Translations under genes and position numbers: made by a program
Source: Symbiodinium natans
Taxonomy: Eukaryota; Sar; Dinophyceae; Suessiales; Symbiodiniaceae
Direction: 5' to 3'
Length of the DNA: 64,000 nucleotides
Assembly: GCA_905221605.1 (NCBI GenBank)
Contig: CAJNDS010002481.1
Location: forward strand, 334,463 to 398,462
Notes under the pieces: model-generated
The model's database searches: none
Seen by the model: only the letters and a program-made list of their open reading frames with translations
What the model was told of the DNA's origin: nothing
Shown: positions 54,170 to 64,000 of the stretch, one piece after another
How positions within the stretch are numbered: position 1 is the stretch's first letter
How the letters are laid out: every line of letters starts with the position of its first letter

Positions 54170-54375
54170 GTATACTGCGAAACTGGATTACATCCTGAAA
54201 CATTACAAGTATTGCAAACTGATTTGCAATCAGTTTAACAATGAAATGGACATTGAATCAAATGATGATGGTTCATCAACATGGAATGTAATGTCACGTT
54301 CACACATACCAATTCAATCTTTGTTGTTTATACCGGTATTTATCAAACTTTTCATGTTCATTTTGATTTGAAAGT
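54170..54375. other. AT-rich island
   Basis: About 200 bases with AT content far above the neighbours. It contains near-palindromes (ATTGCAAACTGATTTGCAAT, GATGATGGTTCATCAAC). It is open on the plus strand (CNQFNNEMDIESNDDGSS), but codon usage differs from the other exons. It lies just left of copy B. Confidence 0.6.
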
Positions 54376-54466
54376 TGTTGAGGTGCCAGTGGGCTCCCAA
54401 TGACAACCACTTTCTCAGGGAGACACTCACTCACTGGCCATGCCTTCGTTTGGGTGAAGATGAGCT

Positions 54467-57400
54467 TCAGATTGCATGGTTGCGGACTTTGTGTCCGTGT
54501 TTCGTGAAAAAGTCAAGTTCGTGTCCACGGGACCTGACACACTCTGAGGCCTTCGTGCCTTTCCCAGTCCTGCAGGGATGCCTTGTTTGAGCTGAAGCCG
54601 TCACCCCTCCAACACTACCCAACCTGGCAAACCCCCCCCTACGCTTGCATTCTGCCCTAGCAAGCTCACGAAAGCCTAATCGCACGGTCAGTGCTTCTGG
54701 GCTGAATCAGCTCTGCAATATCACGCTGGGGCAGAATCCGTCAGGGGGTTGCGCGGTCCCTTTTCCGACTTTTGCAGGGGCAATCCTGGCAAGTCGCAAG
54801 CTCACTTGCCCTGCGCCCTGCGACAGGGACAAAGGGAAGCGAGTTGGCCAACAGCGCCATGAGCAAGTGTCATGATGGGAGTGAGGGACAAAGGCAGCTA
54901 CCTTAAGGGCTCCAGGCGTAAACAGCGAAAGGTATAGGGCCTTGGAAAGAAGCATAAGCAGCAGAAACATGAGGACGAGACATGGCTTGTAGAAGCAGCT
55001 TAAGCCCTCCGACCCTGCCGCCCCTTGGGGATGCCGAAGACATCAAGAAAAAAGCGCACTGCAACCCTGCAAGAGCCCCGAAACCGGCTGAGAACACGCA
55101 AAGGAGCCCATATCAAGCTCAAGTTGGCGTACGGATCTCTGCCAATCGCAACAAGAGTTTTGCTTCCTTGCCTCGCGGTTTGAAAGTGTTCCTTGAGAAG
55201 CTCCGTCACAACGCGGGCGCTCATGGATATGCCTCGCTGAGTATATGCAGCTATGCATCAAGGTGGTAATTCCAGGCTGTATTTGAACCACCAAGAGTGC
55301 TTGCGCGCACCGGAGACCGACAGTAGACAAACCCCCCTCGTTGATTGCAGATCCGCATATGATGCAAAGCAGACGCCAAGACCACCTTGCAGTTTCGGCG
55401 TGCGTTGCAAAAGGGGGGGCTTTTCAAAACTGAGCCCCTTTTTCATTTCGTACAGTCCATCCCTACGCCACAACGCTTTGTAGGAGGGTTCTCCAGCCCT
55501 AGCCCTGCTGGCAAGAGGCTGGCAACGCCTGCCACCGCTGCGGTGGTGATGATGATGGCCTGCTGCGTGCGCACGGAGTGCCCCCAGTGGAACTCGTTTG
55601 CGAGCCTCAGTGGAAGAAGGCTTCCAGGGCAAATGGCTGGCGCAACAAGACTGTTCAGAGAGATAAATCACGCGACACGCCCCCATCACTTTCTTGTCCA
55701 GTTTGGCCCTTCTGAACGGAAGAACCCTCTTTGCTAACCCTTGGGGCAAAAGGCAAAGGCAAGGAGGGGGCGCTTGCCAGCAGGCGGCAAGCCGGAGACG
55801 CTGACGATCATGTACATGGCCGTGGACAGCAGGATGATCTCAATCCTCCAGGACTTAGGACTTATAGCCTCTTTGGGGTGTTTTAGGTTCAAGGATTGCC
55901 GGGATCAGTGGTTTTGGGTTCGGGCGAAACTTCAGGCCGCAAACTCTTCACCAGAAAGCTCTTCAGGGCTTGCCAACAAGGACCGCTTTAGGGTGCAAGC
56001 TGCCCAAACCCAGGCAACAACCTTTCTAAGGTGTATGCACCCTTTTGAAAGCTCCGGACAGCCACAGAAACCCTAAGCTCAGCGCTCCGGTTCCATTCCG
56101 GCGTGTTGTAAGGGTGGAAAGCCGTGTAGCTGAGCAGCGACGTGAGGATCACTGCGCCTGAGCCCCGAGCAGTCGGGGGGCCCGGCGTATCCGACGCCAG
56201 AACTATCATGGGGCACGAGAGAGGAACAACAAAAGCAAAGAAGAGAAGAGGCTAGGGTAAAGCAGAATGGCAGCAGGAGCATTGCAACCCCAAACGGCAC
56301 CCAAGAAGACATCAAAGTCGTTTGCCCGTGTTGGGCTCTGCGGCGCAGTGCTGAGAATTCCCAAAGGGGCTGGAAGGAGTCAGGGTGTTGTGACGAACCT
56401 TTCGCAATCGTCTGCATTGTGGATCTTTGTGGTGCCATCTTGACACATACCGCAAGGCCATCTTGGGCAGTGGTGCTTAAGGGGCTGCCTCTCAACAGCT
56501 CCCCAGTTTGTCATCTGACGCTCCTCAAACCGTAGCAAGTTTCGCTAGCAACGTTCCGCATGTTTTTCAAAAAACCATTTACGACAATAGGGAAACCCCA
56601 GAGCCCGGCCTAAGCCAGTCATCTGCAGCGCAGGCGAGGATGCGATCGGAAGGAAGGCCCCGATGAAGGTCAGGAGCATCTTCCTTCATGTCCGGATCCA
56701 ACACATTCTTCTAGCAGCTCCCGGGATTCCATGCGGCCGCTTCTAAGGTGTTCTGGCATTTCACAGCTTAAGCAAGCGCTCGGTCGGGTGTAGTGTCTAG
56801 AGCTTTGAGAGGATAGGCAGGAAGCCGTTCTGGGTTTGGAGAAGACGTGATGCCACCACTCCAGGCAGAGAAGGACAACAGATCATGAGTGGTAGCGGCA
56901 CACAAAGCTTGCGCTCCTGACCAAGCGCTCCGTCTCGAAGAGGGCATGCTCAGGCTTGTACTTGCTGGTCAGGAAGACCACGTGGCTCGGCAAGGGGTCC
57001 TGCAAGGCTCTGCCGCGGGAAGGTCTGCGACGTCAGGGAGTAGGGGTTCGATTGACCAATAAGCTCAGGCGTTGCAATGCGACGACATCAGGTCGTCCAC
57101 AGTTAAGTCTAACTCTTGGCAGGGAGCCTCTAGATGATAGCCCTATCTGGCCTTAGGCTGCCAGGGTCTGGGTCACAGCCGTTGTGGGTGTCATTGCTTC
57201 GGGTATACTAGGTCTCGGAGCCCGTAACATTGCATCCCTGAGGCTGACCGTAGCATTCAAACTATTTAGCAAGGCTGTATGCCAACTTGTCGCACAAATC
57301 TACGAATCGTCCGAATAGGCCTTTCCCCCCAGCTTCTTGCCTTGCCGCATAAGCTGGACCCAAGACAGTGGAGGCATGCAACACACACACACACACACTC

Positions 57401-57870
57401 ACTCACTCACTCACTCACTCACACACACACACACTCACACTCACTCACTCACTCACTCACTCACACACACACACACCTGCAAACCCGAGCCTCGGTTGAT
57501 TTCGAGAGGCGCAGCCTGAGGAACCGCGAGGGAAGTCTGGGGGTGTTGGGGCAGTTTTCGGGAGAGTTTAATGTGTTAGGCGCTTCTTTTGGAACTGGAC
57601 ATGGAAGCTTGCCGGTAAGGGTGAAGGGCTTGGGGTCATTGTGCTTGGCCTGTGGAAGTCCCTTGGAGCTTGCGGCCTTTCAAAACCCGTTCAAGACAGA
57701 GAGGGCAAAGACAAACGAAAAGCTTCTGCAAAGTCCTCGGGCTGTAGAATCCCGAACTCCTCAGGTTCTGGCTGCTGTGCCTAAGACTGAATATGGAGCA
57801 GGAGGCCATGTCCAAAGCGCGGCGCCAAAGCACAGCGCGAACCCGCCTAGGACCTGCGGCTGTGGGGTTT
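54467..57870 (-). CDS. Receptor-like gene copy B, C-terminal membrane exons
   Basis: Blocks equivalent to copy A: VLGGFALCFGAALWTWPP (~57,855), SHVVFLTSKYKPEHALFETE (~56,990), MLLTFIGAFLPIASSPALQM (~56,680), LGSGAVILTSLLSYTAFHPY (~56,165), SWRIEIILLSTAMYMIVSVS (~55,850), LANEFHWGHSVRTQQAIIIT (~55,610), SARVVTELLKEHFQTARQGS (~55,222), LLMALLANSLPFVPVAGRRA (~54,865) and the final exon (~54,685-54,467). In the exon at 54.8 kb copy B lacks one T relative to copy A, shifting the frame after ELAT unless the donor is upstream. Confidence 0.6.
57381..57475. repeat. (CA)n/(CACT)n compound microsatellite
   Basis: Alternating runs of CA and CACT (TCAC) units, arranged as two near-identical halves. Copy A has only a short CACACCC here. 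Confidence 0.9.
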
Positions 57871-57889
57871 GTGCAGGAGGGTGGGACAG

Positions 57890-57992
57890 CCCTAAACCCT
57901 AAACCCTAAACCCTAAACCCTAAACCCTAAACCCTAAACCCTAAACCCTAAACCCTAAACCCTAAACCCTAAACCCTAAACCCTAAACCCTA
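57890..57992. repeat. CCCTAAA array inserted in copy B
   Basis: About fifteen perfect units. Copy A has about 170 bp of unrelated sequence at this point (30,511-30,683). Confidence 0.95.
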
Positions 57993-58096
57993 CTAGGAAG
58001 GTGTCGAAGAGAATTTCGGGGCTTTGCGCGGCCTGGGCGGCTCCCAGGATCCTGGGGCCGGAGGGCAGGAAGGGGCCTCGGACTCGAGAAAGTGTC

Positions 58097-58336
58097 GGGT
58101 TTAGGGTTTAGGGTTTAGGGTTTAGGGGGTTTGGGTTTAGGGTTTTGGGGGGTTTAGGGGTTTATTGGGTTCTAGGGGTTTAGGGGTTTCTGGGGTTTAG
58201 GGGTTTAGGGGTTTATGGGGTTTAGGGGTTTAGGGGTTTAGGGTTTTAGGGGTTTATGGGGTTTAGGGGTTTAGGGTTTTAGGGTTTTAGGGGTTTTAGG
58301 GTTTTAGGGTTTTAGGGTTTTAGGGTTTTTTTTTTG
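58097..58336. repeat. TTTAGGG/TTTAGGGG degenerate array in copy B
   Basis: Perfect TTTAGGG units at the start decay into GGGGTTTAGGGG, TTTATGGGG and TTTTAGGG variants. Opposite orientation to the array 104 bp to the left. Confidence 0.9.
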
Positions 58337-58341
58337 GCACC

Positions 58342-58437
58342 CGACTAGCCACGGCAACGCGGGGTTTGTAGGTCGGTCTCGGAGAATGGCGACTAGCTAC
58401 GGCAACGCGGGGTTTGTAGGTCGGTCTCGGAGAATGG
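58342..58437. repeat. 48-bp tandem duplication
   Basis: Two units beginning CGACTAGCCACGGCAACGCG and CGACTAGCTACGGCAACGCG with a single difference, right after the telomere-like array. Not found in copy A. Confidence 0.9.
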
Positions 58438-58628
58438 GAAAAGGATCCAAGGTCTGGTTAAAATGCCTGTTTAGGGTTTTAGGGTTTTAAGGTTTTTTAT
58501 GGTTGTTTAAGGTTTTTTTTGGGTTTTAGGGTTTAGTTCGGGTTTACGTCGCATTTCAGCCTCGCGGAGTCTTCGAACCTTGGGCCGTTCAGTTCAGAAC
58601 CGAACGTCTGTTTCTCTTCTAGAAACAA

Positions 58629-58760
58629 TATATATATATATATATGTATATACATGTATATATATATATATATATATATTAGTTTATTACTATTATTATC
58701 ATTATAAGCGTAATAATAATAATAATAATAATCACAATAATAATCATCATAATAAGAATC
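58629..58760. repeat. (TA)n and (AAT)n microsatellites
   Basis: Two TA tracts interrupted by GTATATACATG, then ATT/AAT units. Copy A lacks it. A further (TA)9 lies at 59,733-59,751. Confidence 0.9.
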
Positions 58761-59009
58761 AAAAAAACACCAAGCTCCGAAAGCCCAGCCCTCACAAACC
58801 CTACCAACCGAAAAAGGCCCACGGCAACCCTGCAGGATCGCCAGCAACACCCAAATCCAAGGGGCACTCCAGGCCCTGGAATCCAGAGCCATCGTCTGGC
58901 TCCAGGCGGAAACCTGACACTTGTGAGGACTCAGAAAAGAGTGGCATGGCCCAGTCTCACGATCTACGCGCTCAATCGCGAGGCAAGAGCCGGGAGTTAC
59001 CCAGAGGCT

Positions 59010-60980
59010 GTGAGGATTCTGAGACGGCTGTTGGGCCCCTGGCAAACCAAGTACTTCCCAAAGTCGGCGGCGATGCTCGGAAGGAAGCAGTTGAGGCCTG
59101 ATACGATGGAGAAGGGCTGATGGAAGCAGGGCAACAGGTACCCATTTCCTCTCTATGTGAATAGGCACATCACCTCATCCTGACAAAAACCTAAAAGGTT
59201 GCAGCAGGTTGTGGACGACTGAGGGGGTTTCGATGTCGAGGTCCGATTGGCGAGTCCGATAGTTCCTTGTTGCAAGCCCCTTCTTGCTTCCAGCTTACCA
59301 TCCACCAGCTTCTTTGGTCGGCTCTACTGGCTGAGAACCCCTAACCTCTACGCTTCTACATCCACCGGGCGTTTGCGAATTGTTCTGCATCCATAAAATG
59401 CAAGAACCGAGGATGTAGAAACTCGGAGATAATTAAAAGCATGCAGCCTGCTCCGGACACGGCCCGTCAAAGCTCAAAGGACCTTCCCACAACACCTCCT
59501 GCACTTTGAGGCGGAGCTCTCCACTCAAACACTTCTCAAACCCAAGAATCAGCCTGCTGAAACCCCATTGCCCTCAGCGATGAAACTCAAGGCAAACCCT
59601 GGGGATGATCTCTCCATGCAAGTGCCTGCAATGAGCGCAGCGCGGCTGTCCTTCGCCAAGGACAGCAGCGCAACCAGCACGGCTGCCACGGCCTACATGA
59701 GCTTATCGGGCTTCGGGAGCTCTTGCAGCCTTTATATATATATATATATAGGGTTTTGAATTCCAATGTTTGGTGCTGCAGGGCGACATGGAGGCGCGAG
59801 GCTCGGCTTCTTGCTTGTGCGACTTCCTCTTGCAACGACTGCCATGAGCCATACGCCGCCCCTCTTGCAACAGGCCTTTTCCTCGATCCAACAAGAGATC
59901 CTCTGCAAGGAAACCGCCCCCCTGAACTTGGAACCTCACCGTGACCAAGGCTCGTAGGGGGTGAGTCTGCTAAGCTACCCCGTGCAGCCGCGCAGCCACG
60001 TCCAGCAGGTGGGAGCCCCGCCTGGGCAACTGCTGACGCCAGAAGAGCACACTTACAGCTTCGAGTTCATCTTGGATTCTTGTTGGGGTCTTGAGACATC
60101 CTGGAACCCTGAAAGGTCGCCGCCCAGAAGCCCCCACTTTGGCCCAAAGCACAGGGTCTTTCCGTAGCCGAGGTAGGACAAGAGGCACTGCGAGGAGGCA
60201 GTGCCCAGGGACCCTGCATCAACAGGGGTTTTGGACGCAGGGCAAAGTTCCGTTGCTTGACATCCTCCTCTTCCACGCGACCGTGCAGTCACGAGGGGGT
60301 GCAGGAACCGGCGTGGTTTCGGGGGCCCAAGAAGATGACAAATGACCAGCAAAACAAGGTCAGCTCTCAATGACCCACTGCTTGAGGTTAAAGCGGCAAC
60401 GGCCTTGCCCAGAACTGGTCTCCGCAACGGCCATAGTCGCATTGAACAAGAAGTGTACCTTTGCTCCGCAGCGCGCAGCAGAGCCAAGCTTTAGACGCTG
60501 CTTGAAATGCATGTGGGGTGGCTGTATCACTCTTCATGTCCTTTGCGGTCTGCGTTTGCATCACGGCGGCCATGATCCTGAGCAGCAACAGGGTCCAGAC
60601 TACTCCAGCAATGAATACTTGAGTCAGTTTACACTGGGAGTCACATTAGCAGTGCTTGCTCTAGTCAACCCCAACAGGGCTGCTGGTGCAAGGCTTGTTC
60701 GAGCGCTGCAACGCCCAGGAAAATGCCTCGCCAAGCGGCGCTGTTGAGATCGTGGCAAAGGCCATGAGCTGATTCAGATACACGCTGCTCTGCTTGAGAT
60801 CGCCGGCCTCAGGTTGCAACACTTGGGCTTAGTGCAGTAGCACGGCGAGAAATGCTGCCAGATCCGATCAGGCCAAGTATCTCTCTTGGCGCCAAGGGCG
60901 CTGGTGGCTGCGAGGACGAAGAGCACCACACGCTGCGACAGGAAGATGGCCCACTGCGCCGCCTATGGGGCAGAAAATGC
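59010..60980 (-). CDS. Receptor-like gene copy B, membrane core exons
   Basis: Blocks equivalent to copy A: AQWAIFLSQRVVLFVLAATS (~60,965), QPEAGDLKQSSVYLNQLMAF (~60,813), VFIAGVVWTLLLLRIMAAVM (~60,620), TELCPASKTPVDAGSLGTAS (~60,255), AVAAVLVALLSLAKDSRAAL (~59,695), SGLNCFLPSIAADFGKYLVC (~59,105). The 60,507-60,830 interval is nearly base-identical to copy A, introns included, unlike flanking parts; recent gene conversion is a reasonable explanation. Confidence 0.6.
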
Positions 60981-61469
60981 ACGCATCCTAATTCTAGTTC
61001 CGACAAAGCCCCCCAAACTATGTTCACTTCCAGGAGCTTCACGCCTGCACACGGGGCTCGTCGCTGCAGGCTGTGCCTTTGCCAACCGAGTCATTACGTG
61101 TTCGGATTCGCTGCCAGCGCTGCAAGCATCCCCACGCTCTGTGCTTTCATCGCCAGAAACTGCATACCCCAAACCTCAAACACTGCTTGCAGAGTCAGAC
61201 CCGGAGCTACAGCCGCCAGCCGCCGCGCGACACTCGCGGGCCCGCTTGCGAACGCTGAGACAACAAGTTCACGTCAACTCCCTGACCCACCTTCAAACGA
61301 GAACCCTTCTGCTAAGCTCGAAAATGCAGAAAAAGGTCATCGAGAGCCTGGACTGCTTTGCACGGAGTCAAGTTGTGGGGGAATAGCAAAATATTCAAGC
61401 TTTTGGCGCCCGATGTCAGTGGCAGGCGTCCACTCAAAGTTTGAGGGGGCGCTCTGTTTGGTTCGCGTT

Positions 61470-62195
61470 TCAATGTGAAGCTTTTGAAGCTCTGAAGCTT
61501 GTTGTCTTCGCGAGCTTCGCGTGAAGCTTTTGAAGCTTCCTTGAAGCCTGAAGCTCTGAAGCTTCTCGAGCTTCGCGCTTCGTGTGAAGCCTGAAGCCTG
61601 AAGCTTCGCGAGCTTCGCGCTTCGCCTGAAGCCTGAAGTCTGAAGCTTCGCGAGCTTCGCGCTTCGCCTGAAGCCTGAAGTCTGAAGCTTCGAGAGCTTC
61701 GCACTTCGCCTGAAGCTTGAAGTCTCAAGCTCGGGAGCTTCGCGAACTTCGCGCTTCCCCTGAAGTCTGAAGCTTCGCGAGCTTCGCGCTTCGCCTGAAG
61801 CTTCGCGAGCTTCGCGCTTCGCCTGAAGTCTGAAGCTACGCGAGCTTCGCGCTTCGCCTGAAGCTTGAAGTCTGAAGCTCGGGAGCTTCGCGAGCTTCGC
61901 GAGCTTCGCGAGCTTCGCGAGCTTCGCGAGCTTCGCGCTCCGCCTGAATCCTGAAGTCTGAAGCTTCGCGAGCTTCGCGCTTCGCCTGAAGCCTGAAGTC
62001 TGAAGCTTCGCGAGCTTCGCGCTCCGCCTGAATCCTGAAGTCTGAAGCTTCGCGAGCTTCGCGCTTCGCCTGAAGCCTGAAGTCTGAGGCTTCGCGAGCT
62101 TCGCCTGAAGCTTGAAGTCTGAAGCTTCGCGAGCTGCGCGCTTCGCCTGAAGCCTGACGTCTGAAGCTTCGCGAGCTTCGCGCTTCAAAAACGAA
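61470..62195. repeat. 42-bp minisatellite (GAAGCTTCGCGAGCTTCGCG...)
   Basis: About seventeen units, typically GAAGCTTCGCGAGCTTCGCG, then CTTCGCCTGAAGCCTGAAGT and CT, with truncated units and a run of GAGCTTCGC near 61,890-61,930. GCTTCGCGAGC is close to palindromic. The minus strand is open for 283 codons (repeats of SGFRRSAKLAKLQT), but this follows from the period being a multiple of three. Copy A has no such repeat. Confidence 0.9.
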
Positions 62196-62349
62196 GCTTC
62201 TCTGAGCCGCCCCTGGCTCGCAATCCAAAGTCTTCAAATCCCAGCAGACTGCCACAGAAGGAGAAACAGAAAGAAGCGTGCATGTGCCCCGCAACCCCCA
62301 AGCAAGCGCAGACAACGCTTAGCCCCCGAAGTCCTCTTGAGCTGAGCCC

Positions 62350-63375
62350 AGGGGCACGAAAGCACGCTGCTGTCTCCCATCGCGTAGCCCTTGCGGCAGT
62401 TGGCGCAACCCCGGCCCTCGTAGCCTAAGGCACGTGGGCTGCACATCTCAAGCAAGCCTACGACTGAGCTTATGACATGATGTGTTCCCCCCCCCCCAAA
62501 TTCTGAGGCACTCCAGCACGAAGCCTTCTTCAGCAACCCATGGGGACGCATCTGCTGGTGAAGAGGCCCCTCAACCCCTTGAAGACCATCGATTCCTCGG
62601 TTGAAGCTCCGGCACCGGCTTCGCACATCGCAGTTCCTTGAGGAAGTTGGCCGCCGGGACAGGCAGCCTTGCAAGCTTTTCAGTTTTCGAAGAGGCTCCG
62701 GGGCTTGTGGGGGTCGGGGTTTGCAGCTCAGGGTCGGAGATTCAGGGTGCAGCGGGCGCAGCGGTACCGTTGATGGAATGTAAAGAAACTCTAAACCCAT
62801 TGATGCTATTAGAGTTGATGGGATGAAGGGTCGAAGGGTTTTGGGCCCTCCTCTGTGTATGCACGAACACAGCCCGACCACTCGAGATCCCTGCCTCGCT
62901 CGGGCAGTGGAGGGTGTGGCTTACGTCTGTCTGCTCCACCATCAGCCCTGGCCTGAGCTGGAGCACGCGGACATCACAGCTCGAGTAAACAGCAGCTAGA
63001 TTTAGCAAGGTTCTATAGTCTTCCGGATGCACAGGCAACAAAAGTGATCAGCCTCTGCAAGTCGGACCCTTCGGAAACACCACGCCAGAGCAAGTTCTAA
63101 ATCCAAAAGACATAGCCCCACATCGCCCCCATCAACAGCTGTAGAGCCGACAACCGCAAATGGTCCACATAGCCCACATACCAATGTATCAATAATGTAT
63201 CAATGAACGGCCCGAGCCCACTGCCCTCCTGCGCCCGCGCACCCTGATGCACCCTCTCGTGCGCAAACACCACCGCACACCCATGCATGCTCTGCTTCGG
63301 CCCGAGCACTCCAGCTTGAGGCGGCCTGCCAGGCACTCGCGTGCTCCATCTGGGCAAGCGCTGCATGACCTGGTG
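62350..63375 (-). CDS. Receptor-like gene copy B, cysteine-rich exons
   Basis: Blocks equivalent to copy A: SCSACPDGARECLAGRLKLE (~63,372), QLRPGLMVEQTDVSHTLHCP (~62,970), CKAACPGGQLPQGTAMCEAG (~62,670), GYEGRGCANCRKGYAMGDSS (~62,440). Sequence right of 63,776 is unrelated to the beta-helix array, so any ectodomain for copy B would lie beyond the window or be missing. Confidence 0.55.
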
Positions 63376-64000
63376 TAGGGGTGGTGGAGGCCAGCGAGGT
63401 GTAGGGTGCTAAAGCGCGAAGGCTTCACTCCACAAGCGTCGGCCTGTTGCTCCCGTTCAAGATCTGTGTGGTTCCTGGCTCGCATGCCTGGCATTCACTT
63501 GTCTTGGGTGTGTTTATGGGGTTTAGGGGCCGGTTACTGAGCTCAAAGGCCGCACGTTGGGATTTGGAGTTGTGGAAGTTCCTTGGGGATTAAGGGTGGT
63601 GGGCCGAAGGTCTTACAGTAGGGCTTCGCATGGCTGGTGGAGAAGGTGCAGGACGTCAAAATCAAGATTGCCTTTGCAAACCAGGTATACACGCTGGCCA
63701 AATTGACTGTGTTCTGGTTCGTGCTAGCCGTGCGTCTGGGCCTAGACACGACTTGAGCTTGCAAACGCCATCTAATCCGCCGAGGCCTCGGGCCGGAGGT
63801 GTATAGGTTGTCAGAACAGGCACCCCCCTCCAAATCCTCCCCCCACACCCAAAGCCCTTTTTCGGACCCCTTTTTTTGGCCTCAAATGGGTACCCCCCCT
63901 GAAAAACCGGGGTCCGCAAGCGGATGGTTCGCCAGGACCAGAAGCAGTTGAAGCCCCTCCAGCAGGGCCCCCGCCGTTGTTGCCTCCCGCCCCCACCCCC

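Larger units (their letters stand above)
54509..63776 (-). repeat. Segmental duplication, copy B
   Basis: A direct copy of 26,702-35,122, about 0.85 kb longer because of insertions: telomere-like arrays (57,890-58,336), AT microsatellites (58.6 and 59.7 kb), an extra block near 59.3-59.45 kb and a minisatellite (61.5-62.2 kb). It lacks the foldback element of copy A. Confidence 0.9.

Noticed and set aside
58533-59168. 211-codon minus frame with long Tyr/Ile/Asp repeats
   Set aside because: Most of it is translated TA and AAT microsatellites; only the short MALDSRAWSAP part could be coding.
61337-62188. 283-codon minus-strand repeat protein
   Set aside because: Open because the minisatellite period is a multiple of three and lacks stops; located in an intron-like position and absent from copy A.

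Overview
The window looks like nuclear DNA of a dinoflagellate, probably Symbiodiniaceae or a close relative. The evidence is many interstitial CCCTAAA/TTTAGGG tracts, small exons in long introns with AG|G acceptors and GT or GC donors, CTA and TTTC simple repeats, and protein families I know mainly from dinoflagellate genomes. Nearly every credible exon is on the minus strand, as in a unidirectional gene cluster. No bacterial operon, rRNA, tRNA or CRISPR was recognised. Exon limits are read by eye from frame, splice motifs and paralogue comparison.

From 1 to 14.5 kb: weak membrane-protein exons (0.9-1.4 kb), a coiled-coil-like exon (3.04 kb), pieces of an NSUN5-type RNA m5C methyltransferase (4.2-4.7 kb), a helical exon (5.3-5.7 kb), a two-exon multipass membrane protein whose cytosolic domain carries the dinoflagellate WCVAEL signature (5.87-8.21 kb), and a frame-broken gene with a papain-like HAMVLVG...NWW domain (10.4-11.6 kb). 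From 14.5 to 25.1 kb there are two large multipass membrane genes, one followed by leucine-rich-repeat-like exons.

From 26.7 to about 51 kb the exons fit one very large minus-strand receptor gene. From N to C terminus it has (i) a beta-helix (Pmp-like GGGL...FxNC) ectodomain in which nearly every rung is one symmetric phase 1-1 exon (49.7 down to 38.7 kb), (ii) a cysteine-rich region (34.7-33.6 kb) and (iii) a multipass membrane region (33.1-26.7 kb). The cysteine-rich and membrane part, about 8.4 kb, is present again as a diverged direct copy at 54.5-63.8 kb.

Mobile and repeat DNA is conspicuous. A 1.86-kb element at 42,797-44,655 sits in an intron of the beta-helix array, is flanked by a 9-bp target duplication, has short terminal inverted repeats and carries about 40 copies of a 34-bp telomere-derived satellite; an intact paralogous empty site exists in the same gene. 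A methyltransferase-like coding fragment lies in another intron. Short foldback elements occur at 19.4, 21.1 and 30.3 kb, the last with an empty site in the other copy of the duplication. Two loci have CCCTAAA and TTTAGGG arrays facing outward about 100-170 bp apart.

Stretches over 300 bases in which I see no gene are 1-900, 1.4-3.0, 3.2-4.2, 8.2-8.7, 9.2-10.4, 11.7-14.5, 17.8-19.1, 21.2-22.7, 25.1-26.5 and 52.7-54.4 kb.
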